A stretch of DNA of 37,673 nucleotides, from the NCBI GenBank assembly GCA_964453155.1, contig CAYVQU010000034.1, forward strand, positions 1-37,673, read 5' to 3'. The notes under the pieces were generated by a model that was given only the letters and a program-made list of their open reading frames with translations, was not told where the DNA came from and made no database searches. The stretch's first letter is position 1; each line of letters begins with the position of its first letter. A program made the position numbers and the translations under genes. Origin of the DNA: CAYVQU01 sp964453155. GTDB taxonomy: Bacteria > Chloroflexota > Anaerolineae > Anaerolineales > UBA11858. Shown one piece after another: positions 16,893 through 25,011 of this stretch.

Positions 16893-17865
16893 TAAAGAAG
16901 TCTTACTGAGAGTCGAAAATCTTAAGAAATACTTCCCGATCATGCGGGGGATCATCCGCAAAAAGGTGGGCGATGTCAAAGCGGTAGACGGCGTTTCATT
17001 TGATGTTTATAAAGGCGAAACCTTAGGGTTAGTGGGCGAAAGCGGCTGTGGAAAATCGACGACCGGACGGGTGATTTTGCAGCTTTATCCGGTGACCGAA
17101 GGTAATATTTACCTGGAAGGGCAAAATTTAACCCAACTGCACGGCGAAGACCTGCGCAAGGTCCGCCCCCAAATGCAGATGATCTTCCAAGACCCGCATG
17201 CTTCCCTCAACCCGCGGATGACAGTGGGCAGCATCGTCAGCGAACCCCTGGCTGAACACAGCGTGGTACGCGGTAAAGCCCGCCAACAACGAGTCGAAGA
17301 GCTTCTGGAGTTGGTTGGTCTTAACCCGATGCATGCCAACCGCTACCCCCACGAATTTTCGGGCGGACAGCGCCAAAGGATTGGCATCGCCCGAGCTTTA
17401 GCCCTCAACCCCCAATTTATCGTGTGTGACGAACCCATCGCGGCCTTAGATGTGTCCATTCAGGCCCAGGTGGTTAACCTGCTAGAAGATCTGCAGGCAG
17501 AGTTCGGTCTTACTTATTTGTTCATTTCGCACGACCTGAGCATGATTCGTCATATCGCTCAGCGCGTGGCGGTAATGTATTTGGGCCGTATTATGGAGCT
17601 GGCCGAGCAAACAGAGTTGTACAGCGAACCGTTGCATCCCTATACGCAAGCCCTGCTCTCAGCGGTCCCCTCACCAGACCCCATTCGGGAAGAAAAACGC
17701 CAGCGGATCATCCTAACCGGGGATGTCCCCAGTCCGGCCAATCCGCCCCCCGGCTGTCCGTTCAACACCCGCTGTCCCATCGCGGAAGAACGTTGTAGCC
17801 AGGAAATTCCTGAATGGCGTGAATTGCGCCCCGAACATTGGGTCGCCTGTCATCTAGCTAAATAA
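16882..17865 (+). CDS. dppF: Oligopeptide/dipeptide ABC transporter ATPase (OppF/DppF)
   Basis: Second nucleotide-binding subunit, 327 residues. Motifs are GESGCGKSTTGR, FQDPHASLNPRM, FSGGQRQRIGIARAL and IVCDEPIAALDVS. The Cys motif GCPFNTRCPIAEERC is in the C-terminal domain. ATG 16882 is chosen because GGAG lies 9 nt upstream; ATG 16867 is the alternative, and the open frame to 16801 is inside dppD. Start overlaps the dppD stop by 11 bases, which suggests coupled translation. It pairs with DppD on the cytoplasmic face. Confidence 0.92.
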   Translation: MTADKEVLLRVENLKKYFPIMRGIIRKKVGDVKAVDGVSFDVYKGETLGLVGESGCGKSTTGRVILQLYPVTEGNIYLEGQNLTQLHGEDLRKVRPQMQMIFQDPHASLNPRMTVGSIVSEPLAEHSVVRGKARQQRVEELLELVGLNPMHANRYPHEFSGGQRQRIGIARALALNPQFIVCDEPIAALDVSIQAQVVNLLEDLQAEFGLTYLFISHDLSMIRHIAQRVAVMYLGRIMELAEQTELYSEPLHPYTQALLSAVPSPDPIREEKRQRIILTGDVPSPANPPPGCPFNTRCPIAEERCSQEIPEWRELRPEHWVACHLAK

Positions 17866-17951
17866 GGAGGTGCGCTAATAACCGATCCACATTTCAAACC
17901 CCTACTTTGCTGTAAATCAAATTTCTATTCAATATTCCTATGGAGGAAAAC

Positions 17952-19817
17952 ATGAAGAAAAAAGCCCTACTTTTTGGGTTACTTTTGATCGCTGCTTTAG
18001 TCTTCGCAGCCTGCGCCCCCGAGACCGTCGTTGAAACCGTGGTCGTTGAGAAAGAGGTCGAGGTTGAAAAAGAAGTTGAAGTTGTCAAAGAAGTCGAAGT
18101 CGAGAAAGAAGTTGAGGTTATCAAGGAAGTTGAAGTTGCCGGTGGCGCCCGCGGTAGCAGTGGCACCGTGACCATTTTGTACTGGCAAGCTGCCTCAACG
18201 CTGAATTCCTACTTATCTGGGGGCACGAAAGATCTGCATGCTGCTTCGTTGGTGTTGGAACCGCTAGCCCGTTATGATGAGGCTGGAAACATGGTCCCAT
18301 ACCTTGCAGCGGAGATCCCCACCGTGGATAATGGCGGCATTGCCGAAGACCTGACCAGCATTACCTGGAAATTGCGCGATGATATCGTCTGGTCCGATGG
18401 CACCCCCTTAACCGCTGCGGACGTGGTCTTCTCCGGTGACTACTGCCTCGATCCGGAGATGGGATGCAATGCGGCATCCAATTTCCAAGATGTTGAGGGC
18501 TTCGAGGCTCTTGATGAGCATACCGTCAAGATCAATTTTGCGGTACCCAAACCCTTCCCTTATGGTCCCTTCGTTGGGGAAGGCTCTCCAATCTTGCAGG
18601 CTGCTCAATTCGCGGACTGCATGGGTGCCAAAGCCCAGGAATGCACCGAGCAGAACTTCTACCCGATTGGTACCGGTCCCTTCGTGGTAACCGAATTCCT
18701 GGCCAATGATACCGTGCTCTACGCCGCCAACGAAAACTACCGCGATCCCAATAAACCCTTCTTCGCTGAAGCAATCTTCAAGGGTGGTGGTGATGCTGCC
18801 TCGGCCGCCCGCGCGGTCTTGGAAACTGGTGAAGCTGACTATGCCTGGAACCTCCAGGTTGAGCCCGAAATTCTACGTGCAATGGAAGCCGCCGGCCAAG
18901 GTCAAATCAAGACTGGTTTCGGTACCGCTGTTGAGCGCTTGATCATTAACTTCACCGATAACTCCGAAGACTTGGGCGAAGGCCGCTCCGTGTGGGCGGA
19001 TGCAGATGGTGATGGTGTCAACGACAACCCCCACCGTTTCTTGTCCGACTACAATGTGCGCCGCGCCCTCTCCCTGGCGATTGACCGCAATGTCCTCGTC
19101 CAGGTTGGCTACGGTCAGGCCGGTGTAGTTGGCTGTAATATCGTTCCCAACCCCGCGATCTACCTTTCGACCGCCAACGACGAATGCTTGACCCAGAACG
19201 TGGCTGAGGCCAACCGCCTTCTCGACGAAGCTGGCTGGCTGCCCGGTGCCGATGGCGTCCGCGAGAAAGACGGCGTCCGCTTGAGCATTCTGTACCAAAC
19301 CTCCACCAACTCTGTCCGCCAGGGCACCCAGGCCCTCATCAAGCAGATGTGGGAGGCCATTGGTGTTGAGACCGAACTCCGCAACATCGACGCCGCCGTC
19401 TTCTTCGGTGGTGACCCCGCCAGCCCCGATACCTACGGTAAATTCTACGCCGATATCGAGATGTACACCAATACTTTCTCTGGTACTGATGCAGAAGCCT
19501 ATATGGGCAACTGGTCATGCGACGAAGTATCTGGACCTGAGAACCAGTGGCTGGGCAACAACATCCCGCGCTGGTGTGAAGGCGGCAACGCTGAATACCA
19601 GGCTCTGATTGACGAACTGGCAGTAACCGCCGACACCGCTCGCCGTGGTGAAATCGTCCGCGAGATGAACGATATGATCGTGCAAGATTACGCCATGATC
19701 CCGCTGATCACCCGTGGTGATGTGAGCGCCGTTCACAACACCCTCTTGGGTGTCCGCTTCAACGTTTGGGACTCCGAGCTGTGGAACATTGCCGACTGGT
19801 CACGCTCCGGTCAGTAA
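17952..19817 (+). CDS. Peptide-type ABC transporter substrate-binding lipoprotein (SBP family 5)
   Basis: Extracytoplasmic binding protein of the importer, 621 residues. It has a lipoprotein signal (LLIAALVFAAC), then a Val/Glu/Lys repeat spacer (units of KEVEV, about residues 30-65), a GlyAla/Ser linker and the SBP_bac_5 domain starting TVTILYWQAASTLNSYL. ATG 17952 is used because the GGAGG before it overlaps the earlier in-frame ATG 17940. Family members bind peptides, nickel or sugars, so the ligand is not fixed. The gene is followed by a strong terminator although the permease genes lie downstream. Confidence 0.92.
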   Translation: MKKKALLFGLLLIAALVFAACAPETVVETVVVEKEVEVEKEVEVVKEVEVEKEVEVIKEVEVAGGARGSSGTVTILYWQAASTLNSYLSGGTKDLHAASLVLEPLARYDEAGNMVPYLAAEIPTVDNGGIAEDLTSITWKLRDDIVWSDGTPLTAADVVFSGDYCLDPEMGCNAASNFQDVEGFEALDEHTVKINFAVPKPFPYGPFVGEGSPILQAAQFADCMGAKAQECTEQNFYPIGTGPFVVTEFLANDTVLYAANENYRDPNKPFFAEAIFKGGGDAASAARAVLETGEADYAWNLQVEPEILRAMEAAGQGQIKTGFGTAVERLIINFTDNSEDLGEGRSVWADADGDGVNDNPHRFLSDYNVRRALSLAIDRNVLVQVGYGQAGVVGCNIVPNPAIYLSTANDECLTQNVAEANRLLDEAGWLPGADGVREKDGVRLSILYQTSTNSVRQGTQALIKQMWEAIGVETELRNIDAAVFFGGDPASPDTYGKFYADIEMYTNTFSGTDAEAYMGNWSCDEVSGPENQWLGNNIPRWCEGGNAEYQALIDELAVTADTARRGEIVREMNDMIVQDYAMIPLITRGDVSAVHNTLLGVRFNVWDSELWNIADWSRSGQ

Positions 19818-19845
19818 GCCACATCGATCCTAACGAATGAGTAAT

Positions 19846-19883
19846 AAAGCGGTCTGCGGCCTTCGGATCGCAGACCGCTTTTA
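19846..19883 (+). terminator. Rho-independent terminator inside the importer operon
   Basis: A perfect 13-bp stem AAAGCGGTCTGCG / CGCAGACCGCTTT with a 10-nt loop, then TTTTAT. Placed between the binding-protein gene and the first permease gene, it should cause partial termination and leave more binding protein than permease. Confidence 0.85.
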
Positions 19884-19921
19884 TCCTAGCTAACAAAACT
19901 CTCCTGATATAAGGAGGAACA

Positions 19922-20935
19922 ATGGGAAAATACATTATTCGCCGCGTGATGGCTGCCATCCCAACATTACTGGTCATCAGTTTTGTAGTGTTTGCCATCC
20001 TAGATTTGGCCCCCAATGACCCCACCGGGAATCTCCCCATGACGATCCCCCCAGAGGTTCGCCAGCAAATCCGGGAATCGCTGGGGTTCGATCAGCCTTT
20101 CCATATCCGCTACATCAAGTGGATGCGCCAATTCTTTATAAACGAGCCACTAAATATCATCGAACAAGTCTTCGATGTCCAAATTGGTAACTCTGAAGAG
20201 CGCTTACGGGTCCGTTCGTGGGCCACCCGCAGCCCGGTTATCGATCTGGTCATCGAGCGCACACCGCAGACTCTTTGGGTGGTTGGTTTATCGTATCTGC
20301 TTTCGATCATTATCTCAATTCCTATTGGAGTGATCTCGGCGATCAAACAATATTCGGCCTTCGATCAAATTGGGACCTTCGTCTCGATGGTCGGCTTTTC
20401 GGTGCCAACGTTTTTCACTGGCCTGGTAGCCATTGTGATTTTCAGTGTGAAATTGCGGTGGTTTCCATCAGTGTACAACACAACGCATGATGTGACCGAT
20501 TGGGCCAGCTTTGTGGTCCAGATCAAGCAAATGGCGATGCCGGTGACCGTGCTGGCCTTTTACAGCACGGCCCAACTGGCCCGGTTTACGCGCTCCTCGA
20601 TGCTCGATAATCTCAATCTCGATTACGTCCGCACGGCCCGGTCAAAAGGCTTGATGGAACGGGTGGTGATCATTGGGCACGTTTTACGCAACAGCTTGAT
20701 CCCGGTGGTTACCCTCATCGCTTTGGGGATCCCCCAGATTTTTGCCGGGGCCATCATCACCGAGCAGATCTTCCGGGTCAATGGTTTAGGGGCGCTGCTC
20801 ATCATCGCCATTCAGGGGGCAGACATTCCCCTGGTACAGTCCCTGGTCTTCATTTTCGCCGTGTTGATCGTGACCTTCAATATTATTGTGGACATGATTT
20901 ACGGCGTTCTCGACCCCCGCATCCGGTATGACTGA
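19922..20935 (+). CDS. dppB: Peptide ABC transporter permease (DppB/OppB)
   Basis: Inner-membrane channel subunit, 337 residues, six predicted TM helices. The N-terminus YIIRRVMAAIPTLLVISFVVFAI and the motif ARFTRSSMLDNLNLDYVRTARSKGL (EAA-like loop contacting the ATPases) are typical. Ends PRIRYD, a usual DppB tail. AAGGAGG lies 5 nt before the ATG. Partner of DppC, from which it is separated by 175 bp containing a two-stem palindrome. Confidence 0.93.
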   Translation: MGKYIIRRVMAAIPTLLVISFVVFAILDLAPNDPTGNLPMTIPPEVRQQIRESLGFDQPFHIRYIKWMRQFFINEPLNIIEQVFDVQIGNSEERLRVRSWATRSPVIDLVIERTPQTLWVVGLSYLLSIIISIPIGVISAIKQYSAFDQIGTFVSMVGFSVPTFFTGLVAIVIFSVKLRWFPSVYNTTHDVTDWASFVVQIKQMAMPVTVLAFYSTAQLARFTRSSMLDNLNLDYVRTARSKGLMERVVIIGHVLRNSLIPVVTLIALGIPQIFAGAIITEQIFRVNGLGALLIIAIQGADIPLVQSLVFIFAVLIVTFNIIVDMIYGVLDPRIRYD

Positions 20936-20936
20936 G

Positions 20937-21042
20937 TGTGGTGCGGTTGGAACTTGGAATTTAACTAAAACTTTTCCCGCATCACATTAGCAGATTTCGG
21001 TTTGGACCGAATTTCAAAATCAAATAGCTTTCCGAAATCTGC
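20937..21042. repeat. Two-stem palindromic element, copy B
   Basis: First stem TGTGGTGCGG (20937-20946) with CCGCATCACA (20977-20986), one G-T pair. Second stem GCAGATTTCGGT (20990-21001) with CCGAAATCTGC (21032-21042). Stem order, arm lengths and spacing match copy A at 9776-9882 almost to the base (106 versus 107 bp), and the second-stem arms are the same sequence. Confidence 0.8.
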
Positions 21043-21110
21043 TTATAAAAGTAGTGTTCGAAAAATAAGAGAAATTACGAATTTACCACTCGACCCTGAG
21101 GTAAGTTTTT

Positions 21111-22040
21111 ATGGAAACAACAACGACTACTCCGGTAGAAATCCCTGATCTGGATGAACACAAGCACCGTTCGTTATGGGGGGACGTATGGGTGCAGTTC
21201 CGCAAACATCGCCTGGCCATGCTGGGTGTGACGATCCTGACTTTTTTGGTGCTGGGTATTACGGTTGGGCCGCTGCTCTATAAAGTTGATCCGGCATTTA
21301 TCGACATTGCTGCTGCCAACTCCCAACCGACCCGTGATCATCTCTTCGGCACCGACAACCTGGGCCGGGATACACTGGCCCGATCGATGGCTGGTGGCCA
21401 GATCTCCATGTCTGTGGGGATCGTGGCGATGCTGATTGCCATGTTCTTCGGGACTGTCATCGGCCTGCTGGCTGGGTATTATCCTAAACTAGATGGCCCC
21501 CTGATGCGGTTGACCGATATGTTCCTGGCATTGCCACAGCTCCCTCTCCTGCTAGTAACCATTTTCCTGCTGCGTGATACCCTGCGGTCCGCCTTCGGCC
21601 CCGAAATGGGCATCTTCTTTCTGATTGTATTCGTGATTGGCTCCCTCAATTGGATGGCGACTGCCCGCGTAGTGCGCGCCGAAGTGCTCTCGATCAAAGA
21701 ACAGGAATTTATCCAGGCCGCCAAAAGCATCGGGACCCGCGAATATCGCATCATCGCCCGACACGTTTTCCCTAACGTTCTCAGCCCCATCATGGTGGCC
21801 GCAACCCTCGGGATCGCGGGGGCGATCATTAACGAATCGGCCCTTTCCTTCCTGGGGTTGGGCTTCCCCTCTGACTTCCCCACCTGGGGCCGCCTGCTCT
21901 ATGACGGCAAAGATTTCCTGATGCTGACCCCCTCCCTGGTCTTCTGGCCCGGATTCTTCATCTCGCTGACGGTCTTGAGCGTCAACTTCATCGGCGATGG
22001 CCTGCGAGATGCCCTCGATCCTCGCATTCGCGGCCGCTAA
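21111..22040 (+). CDS. dppC: Peptide ABC transporter permease (DppC/OppC)
   Basis: Second channel subunit, 309 residues. N-terminal OppC-type segment (SLWGDVWVQFRKHRLAMLG), then HLFGTDNLGRDTLARSMAGG, TM helices, the EAA-like loop EFIQAAKSIGTREYRIIARHVFPN and the end DPRIRGR. GAGGTAA precedes the ATG by 6-7 nt. Last gene of the importer operon, followed by a strong hairpin at 22069-22117. Confidence 0.93.
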   Translation: METTTTTPVEIPDLDEHKHRSLWGDVWVQFRKHRLAMLGVTILTFLVLGITVGPLLYKVDPAFIDIAAANSQPTRDHLFGTDNLGRDTLARSMAGGQISMSVGIVAMLIAMFFGTVIGLLAGYYPKLDGPLMRLTDMFLALPQLPLLLVTIFLLRDTLRSAFGPEMGIFFLIVFVIGSLNWMATARVVRAEVLSIKEQEFIQAAKSIGTREYRIIARHVFPNVLSPIMVAATLGIAGAIINESALSFLGLGFPSDFPTWGRLLYDGKDFLMLTPSLVFWPGFFISLTVLSVNFIGDGLRDALDPRIRGR

Positions 22041-22068
22041 CCTTAGTCATTTCAAAGCAATCCACCTG

Positions 22069-22117
22069 CCCCCCTGCAATCACTCAATCCAGAATGATTT
22101 AGGGGGGTAGTGATTTT
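22069..22117 (+). terminator. Terminator after the peptide importer operon
   Basis: CCCCCC (22069-22074) plus AATCA (22078-22082) pair with TGATT (22095-22099) plus GGGGGG (22102-22107) around a 12-nt loop. A run of T follows after TAGTGA. The stem has an internal loop, so efficiency is uncertain. Confidence 0.6.
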
Positions 22118-22137
22118 TTGAGTAAGAATAAGTCCCC

Positions 22138-22497
22138 ATGCTAGCTAAAATAAAATCATTTTTCAACAATCTCAGTTATTTTGTTTTTTGGGTTATTCTG
22201 GCAGTGTTGGCTACACTGGTTGCCTTTCAATTGCACACCACGTTGATCAGCCTCTCGATTGCGCTGATTGGGAGTGACTTACGCCCAGTGGGCTGGTCGA
22301 TGACCACTACCTATGGATTGGCCCGGGTCTTTTGGTTGATAATTGGTATTTTATGGCTAATGTGGGTCATGTTTACTGAAGCTCATTTACGAGAGGGTAA
22401 AAATCGCAAGCTGTTGCTGAAACGGTTTGGAATTTTTCTGGGCATCCTCGCCATAATATATGGGGTCAATTATGGCATTTTGCTGCTGATCGTCTAA
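22138..22497 (+). CDS. Small membrane protein, unknown function
   Basis: A 119-residue protein I do not recognise. It has three likely TM helices (about residues 12-35, 60-82 and 95-118), a short polar loop after the first and a basic EAHLREGKNRKLLLKRFG loop before the last. No ribosome-binding site is obvious before ATG 22138. It sits between terminators on both sides, so it is probably its own transcription unit. The reading frame and hydrophobic periodicity make it a credible gene. Confidence 0.65.
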   Translation: MLAKIKSFFNNLSYFVFWVILAVLATLVAFQLHTTLISLSIALIGSDLRPVGWSMTTTYGLARVFWLIIGILWLMWVMFTEAHLREGKNRKLLLKRFGIFLGILAIIYGVNYGILLLIV

Positions 22498-22526
22498 ATT
22501 GCTGGCAGACAGTCTGGTTAAGATGA

Positions 22527-22560
22527 AAGGAGCCTCCGAAAACGCGGGGCTTCTTTTTTT
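22527..22560 (+). terminator. Rho-independent terminator after small membrane protein
   Basis: GGAGCC-T-CC and GG-GGCTTC form a short GC-rich stem over a GAAAACGC loop, followed by seven T residues. Confidence 0.75.
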
Positions 22561-22686
22561 ATTTTCCGCCCTTTGACATTCTGGCCTGCCCCGGCTAAAA
22601 TGGAGTTGGCATTAGCAAGACCTCAGTACTAATGCGAGTCGGTTTGAGATTGAGTGTTAAACTGGCAAAATACCACCACGCCTGAG

Positions 22687-22737
22687 CAGTTTTCGATTTG
22701 GAGTTGTACTCGAACTCAAAATCCTAACCGAAAATTG
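22687..22737. repeat. Possible degenerate copy C of the two-stem element
   Basis: CAGTTTTCG (22687-22695) pairs with CGAAAATTG (22729-22737), enclosing GAGTT/AACTC. Position (just upstream of a gene) and arm pattern resemble the second stem of copies A and B, but the sequence has diverged and the first stem is not clear. Confidence 0.4.
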
Positions 22738-22767
22738 ACACAAACAGAGCGCACATCAGGAGCTACG

Positions 22768-23910
22768 ATGACAAAATGGCCTGGTAAATTCGTGATTGGA
22801 CTCACCGGGAATATCGCCACCGGAAAAAGCGTCGTCCGCAAAATGCTGGAACACTTAGGTGCTTACGGTATTGATGCCGATGCGCTGGGCCATCGCGTCA
22901 TTGCTAAAGGAGCTCCTGGGTTTCAACCCGTGGTAGATACATTCGGGAAATGGATTTTGGCTACAGATGGTCAGATCGATCGCTCTAAACTTGGGCGGTT
23001 AGTTTTTTCAAACCCTGAAGCTTTAGCGACCCTTGAGGATATCACTCACCCGTACATCCGCCAGGCAATTGATGTTTTAGGGCAACGAGCCAGCCAAAAA
23101 GTAATTGTGATTGAAGCCATCAAATTGCTAGAAGGCGAACTCCGCAATTACTGCGACACCATTTGGGTGACCGACGCCACTGAAGAAACCCAAAGCAACC
23201 GTCTGATCACCAAACGCAGTCTTTCGGCCGAAGATGCCGTGGAACGCATCCACGCCCAAAGTGGCCAGGATATCAAATTACGGGCTGCCGAGGTGGTTAT
23301 TGATAACAATAAAGCGTTCGAAGATACCTGGAAGCAGGTCGTCAAAAACTGGCAGGGATCCGTCCCTGTGGCCGATTCGGAACCTGAGCCAGAACCAACT
23401 CCTAAAGCGGCTCCCAGCGGAACCCTGACAGTTAAACGGGCAGGCCCCAAACAGGCTAAAGCGATTGCTGAGTTCATCACCCGGATGAGTGGCGGCAAAC
23501 GGCGGCTCTCCCGAGGTGATGTGATGGCCGCGTTTGGCGAAAAAGCCTTCCTGCTCCTCTATCGAGACGAGAGCATTGTGGGCATCTTAGGCTGGCAGGT
23601 TGAAAACTTAGTTTCACGAGTGGATGATTTCTATATCGAAGCCAACATTCCGCTGGCCGAAGCTATGAAAGCTATGACGGCCGAAGTCGAAGTGGCCTCC
23701 CGTGAACTCCAAAGTGAGGCCGCCCTGCTCTTCCTGCCACCCGATTTAGCCCAATACACCGAAGTTTGGACCTCCCTGGATTACAGTGCCCGGGCTGTAA
23801 AGGAATTAAGTGTGCGTGCCTGGCAAGATGCCGCGATGGAATCAATGCCACCCGGTACTGTAATGCTGTTCAAGCAACTGCGTAAGGATCGCGTCTTGCG
23901 CCCAGTTTAA
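22768..23910 (+). CDS. coaE: Dephospho-CoA kinase with extra C-terminal domain
   Basis: Final step of CoA synthesis: phosphorylates dephospho-CoA with ATP. Residues 1 to about 205 are the kinase: P-loop GLTGNIATGKS (11-21), YGIDADALGHRVIAKGAPG, and LITKRSLSAEDAVERIHAQ. A Glu/Pro-rich linker (EPEPEPTPKAAP) then joins a domain of about 165 residues beginning LTVKRAGPKQAKAIAEFITR, which looks like a degenerate GNAT acetyltransferase fold. Normal CoaE is about 200 residues, so this is a fusion of nearly double length. ATG 22768 has AGGAG upstream; the open frame before it lies in the palindrome. Kinase call is firm, tail assignment is a guess. Confidence 0.87.
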   Translation: MTKWPGKFVIGLTGNIATGKSVVRKMLEHLGAYGIDADALGHRVIAKGAPGFQPVVDTFGKWILATDGQIDRSKLGRLVFSNPEALATLEDITHPYIRQAIDVLGQRASQKVIVIEAIKLLEGELRNYCDTIWVTDATEETQSNRLITKRSLSAEDAVERIHAQSGQDIKLRAAEVVIDNNKAFEDTWKQVVKNWQGSVPVADSEPEPEPTPKAAPSGTLTVKRAGPKQAKAIAEFITRMSGGKRRLSRGDVMAAFGEKAFLLLYRDESIVGILGWQVENLVSRVDDFYIEANIPLAEAMKAMTAEVEVASRELQSEAALLFLPPDLAQYTEVWTSLDYSARAVKELSVRAWQDAAMESMPPGTVMLFKQLRKDRVLRPV

Positions 23911-23941
23911 GTTTTGTTCAACTTTTTGATCGTGTTTTCAG

Positions 23942-23981
23942 GCAGTCACTTTTGACCACTTGGGTCACAAAAAGTGACTGC
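23942..23981. terminator. Bidirectional-type hairpin after coaE
   Basis: GCAGTCACTTTT (23942-23953) pairs perfectly with AAAAGTGACTGC (23970-23981) over a 16-nt loop. The A/T ends give U-rich tracts on both strands. It lies 31 bp past the coaE stop. Confidence 0.6.
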
Positions 23982-24040
23982 TATTTATTTCCTATTGGAT
24001 ACCATCGGAAATGGGATAAAATAGCAAGGATAAATTGGTT

Positions 24041-24077
24041 AGTTGGTTGGTACCGGCTAGCTACCAAACCAACCAAC
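24041..24077. repeat. Inverted repeat upstream of cdaA
   Basis: AGTTGGTTGGTA (24041-24052) faces TACCAAACCAACCAACT (24062-24078) with a 5-nt bulge, centred on CCGGCTAG. It could form a leader hairpin for the cdaA transcript. Confidence 0.5.
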
Positions 24078-24126
24078 TGACAAACCATTTCCACCCATTG
24101 TCTATTAAGCTGTATTAACGATTACC

Positions 24127-25011
24127 GTGCCCGCGTTTATCAATAACTTCCTCGATTTTTTATATTTTCTCTTTCAACGCCTCGACTGGTTCAGTATGCT
24201 CGACATCCTGCTGGTTACGGCGATTATCTTCTTAATATTACTGGTGCTGCGTGATACCCAAGCCATTGTGTTGTTACGCGGCGTTTTGGTGCTCATCGCG
24301 TTGCTCGGAATTATGACCAGCCTAGAAGTGCTGCCAGCCTTCTCCTGGTTAGTGAGCAATACCCTCCCGGCGTTGGTCCTGGCCATCCCGGTCATCTTTG
24401 CCCCTGAAATTCGCCGGGCGCTAGAACGGTTAGGCCGCACGAGTAATCTTATTCCAGCCGGTCGCCAAGATGCAGCCACCCGCGATGTTGTCGGAACCCT
24501 GGTAGCCGCAGTGGCCCGCTTGTCCGACCGGAAACATGGGGCCCTGATCGTACTGCAACGGACCGACAGTCTGCGAGAATACTTCCAAACCGGGGTTATT
24601 TTGGATGCCCAATTAACTTCTGAAATGCTGTTGCAAATTTTCTATCCAAATACACCTCTGCATGATGGCGCCGTGATCGTGAGGGGGAACCGGATTATAG
24701 CGGCCTCCTGTGTGATGCCCCTCTCCGCCAGTGGCAGCCTGATCCGATCGCCTGAACGCGAGATGGGATTGCGGCACCGCGCCGCCTTGGGGACCTCCGA
24801 AGTTGGGGATGCGGTGTCGGTGGTGGTCTCTGAAGAAACGGGGACCATTTCAATCACGCATGGGGGGCGGATGATCAGCAATCTCAACGCCGGTCGCCTC
24901 AAAACGATCTTGCAAACCTTTTACCAACGGCCCGAACCGAAAAACATCTTCATCCGTTGGCTTGGCCGGATATTCCCAAGTGTTGAACAGCGCCAGTGGG
25001 AGGAACAGTAA
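24127..25011 (+). CDS. cdaA: Diadenylate cyclase CdaA (c-di-AMP synthase)
   Basis: Makes c-di-AMP from two ATP. The 294-residue product has three TM helices in residues 25-90 and then a DisA_N catalytic domain. The DGA motif (180-182, in LHDGAVIV) and the RHR motif (216-218, in LRHRAALG) are intact, so it should be active. The start is a GTG without a clear ribosome-binding site; the next in-frame ATG (Met24) would cut into the first TM region. Its stop overlaps the cdaR start, the standard cdaA-cdaR pairing. Confidence 0.93.
   Translation: MPAFINNFLDFLYFLFQRLDWFSMLDILLVTAIIFLILLVLRDTQAIVLLRGVLVLIALLGIMTSLEVLPAFSWLVSNTLPALVLAIPVIFAPEIRRALERLGRTSNLIPAGRQDAATRDVVGTLVAAVARLSDRKHGALIVLQRTDSLREYFQTGVILDAQLTSEMLLQIFYPNTPLHDGAVIVRGNRIIAASCVMPLSASGSLIRSPEREMGLRHRAALGTSEVGDAVSVVVSEETGTISITHGGRMISNLNAGRLKTILQTFYQRPEPKNIFIRWLGRIFPSVEQRQWEEQ

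Noticed and set aside
18030..18140. Repeat region as an artefact or frameshift
   Set aside because: The repeat keeps the frame between the lipobox and the ligand domain and resembles stalks in related lipoproteins.
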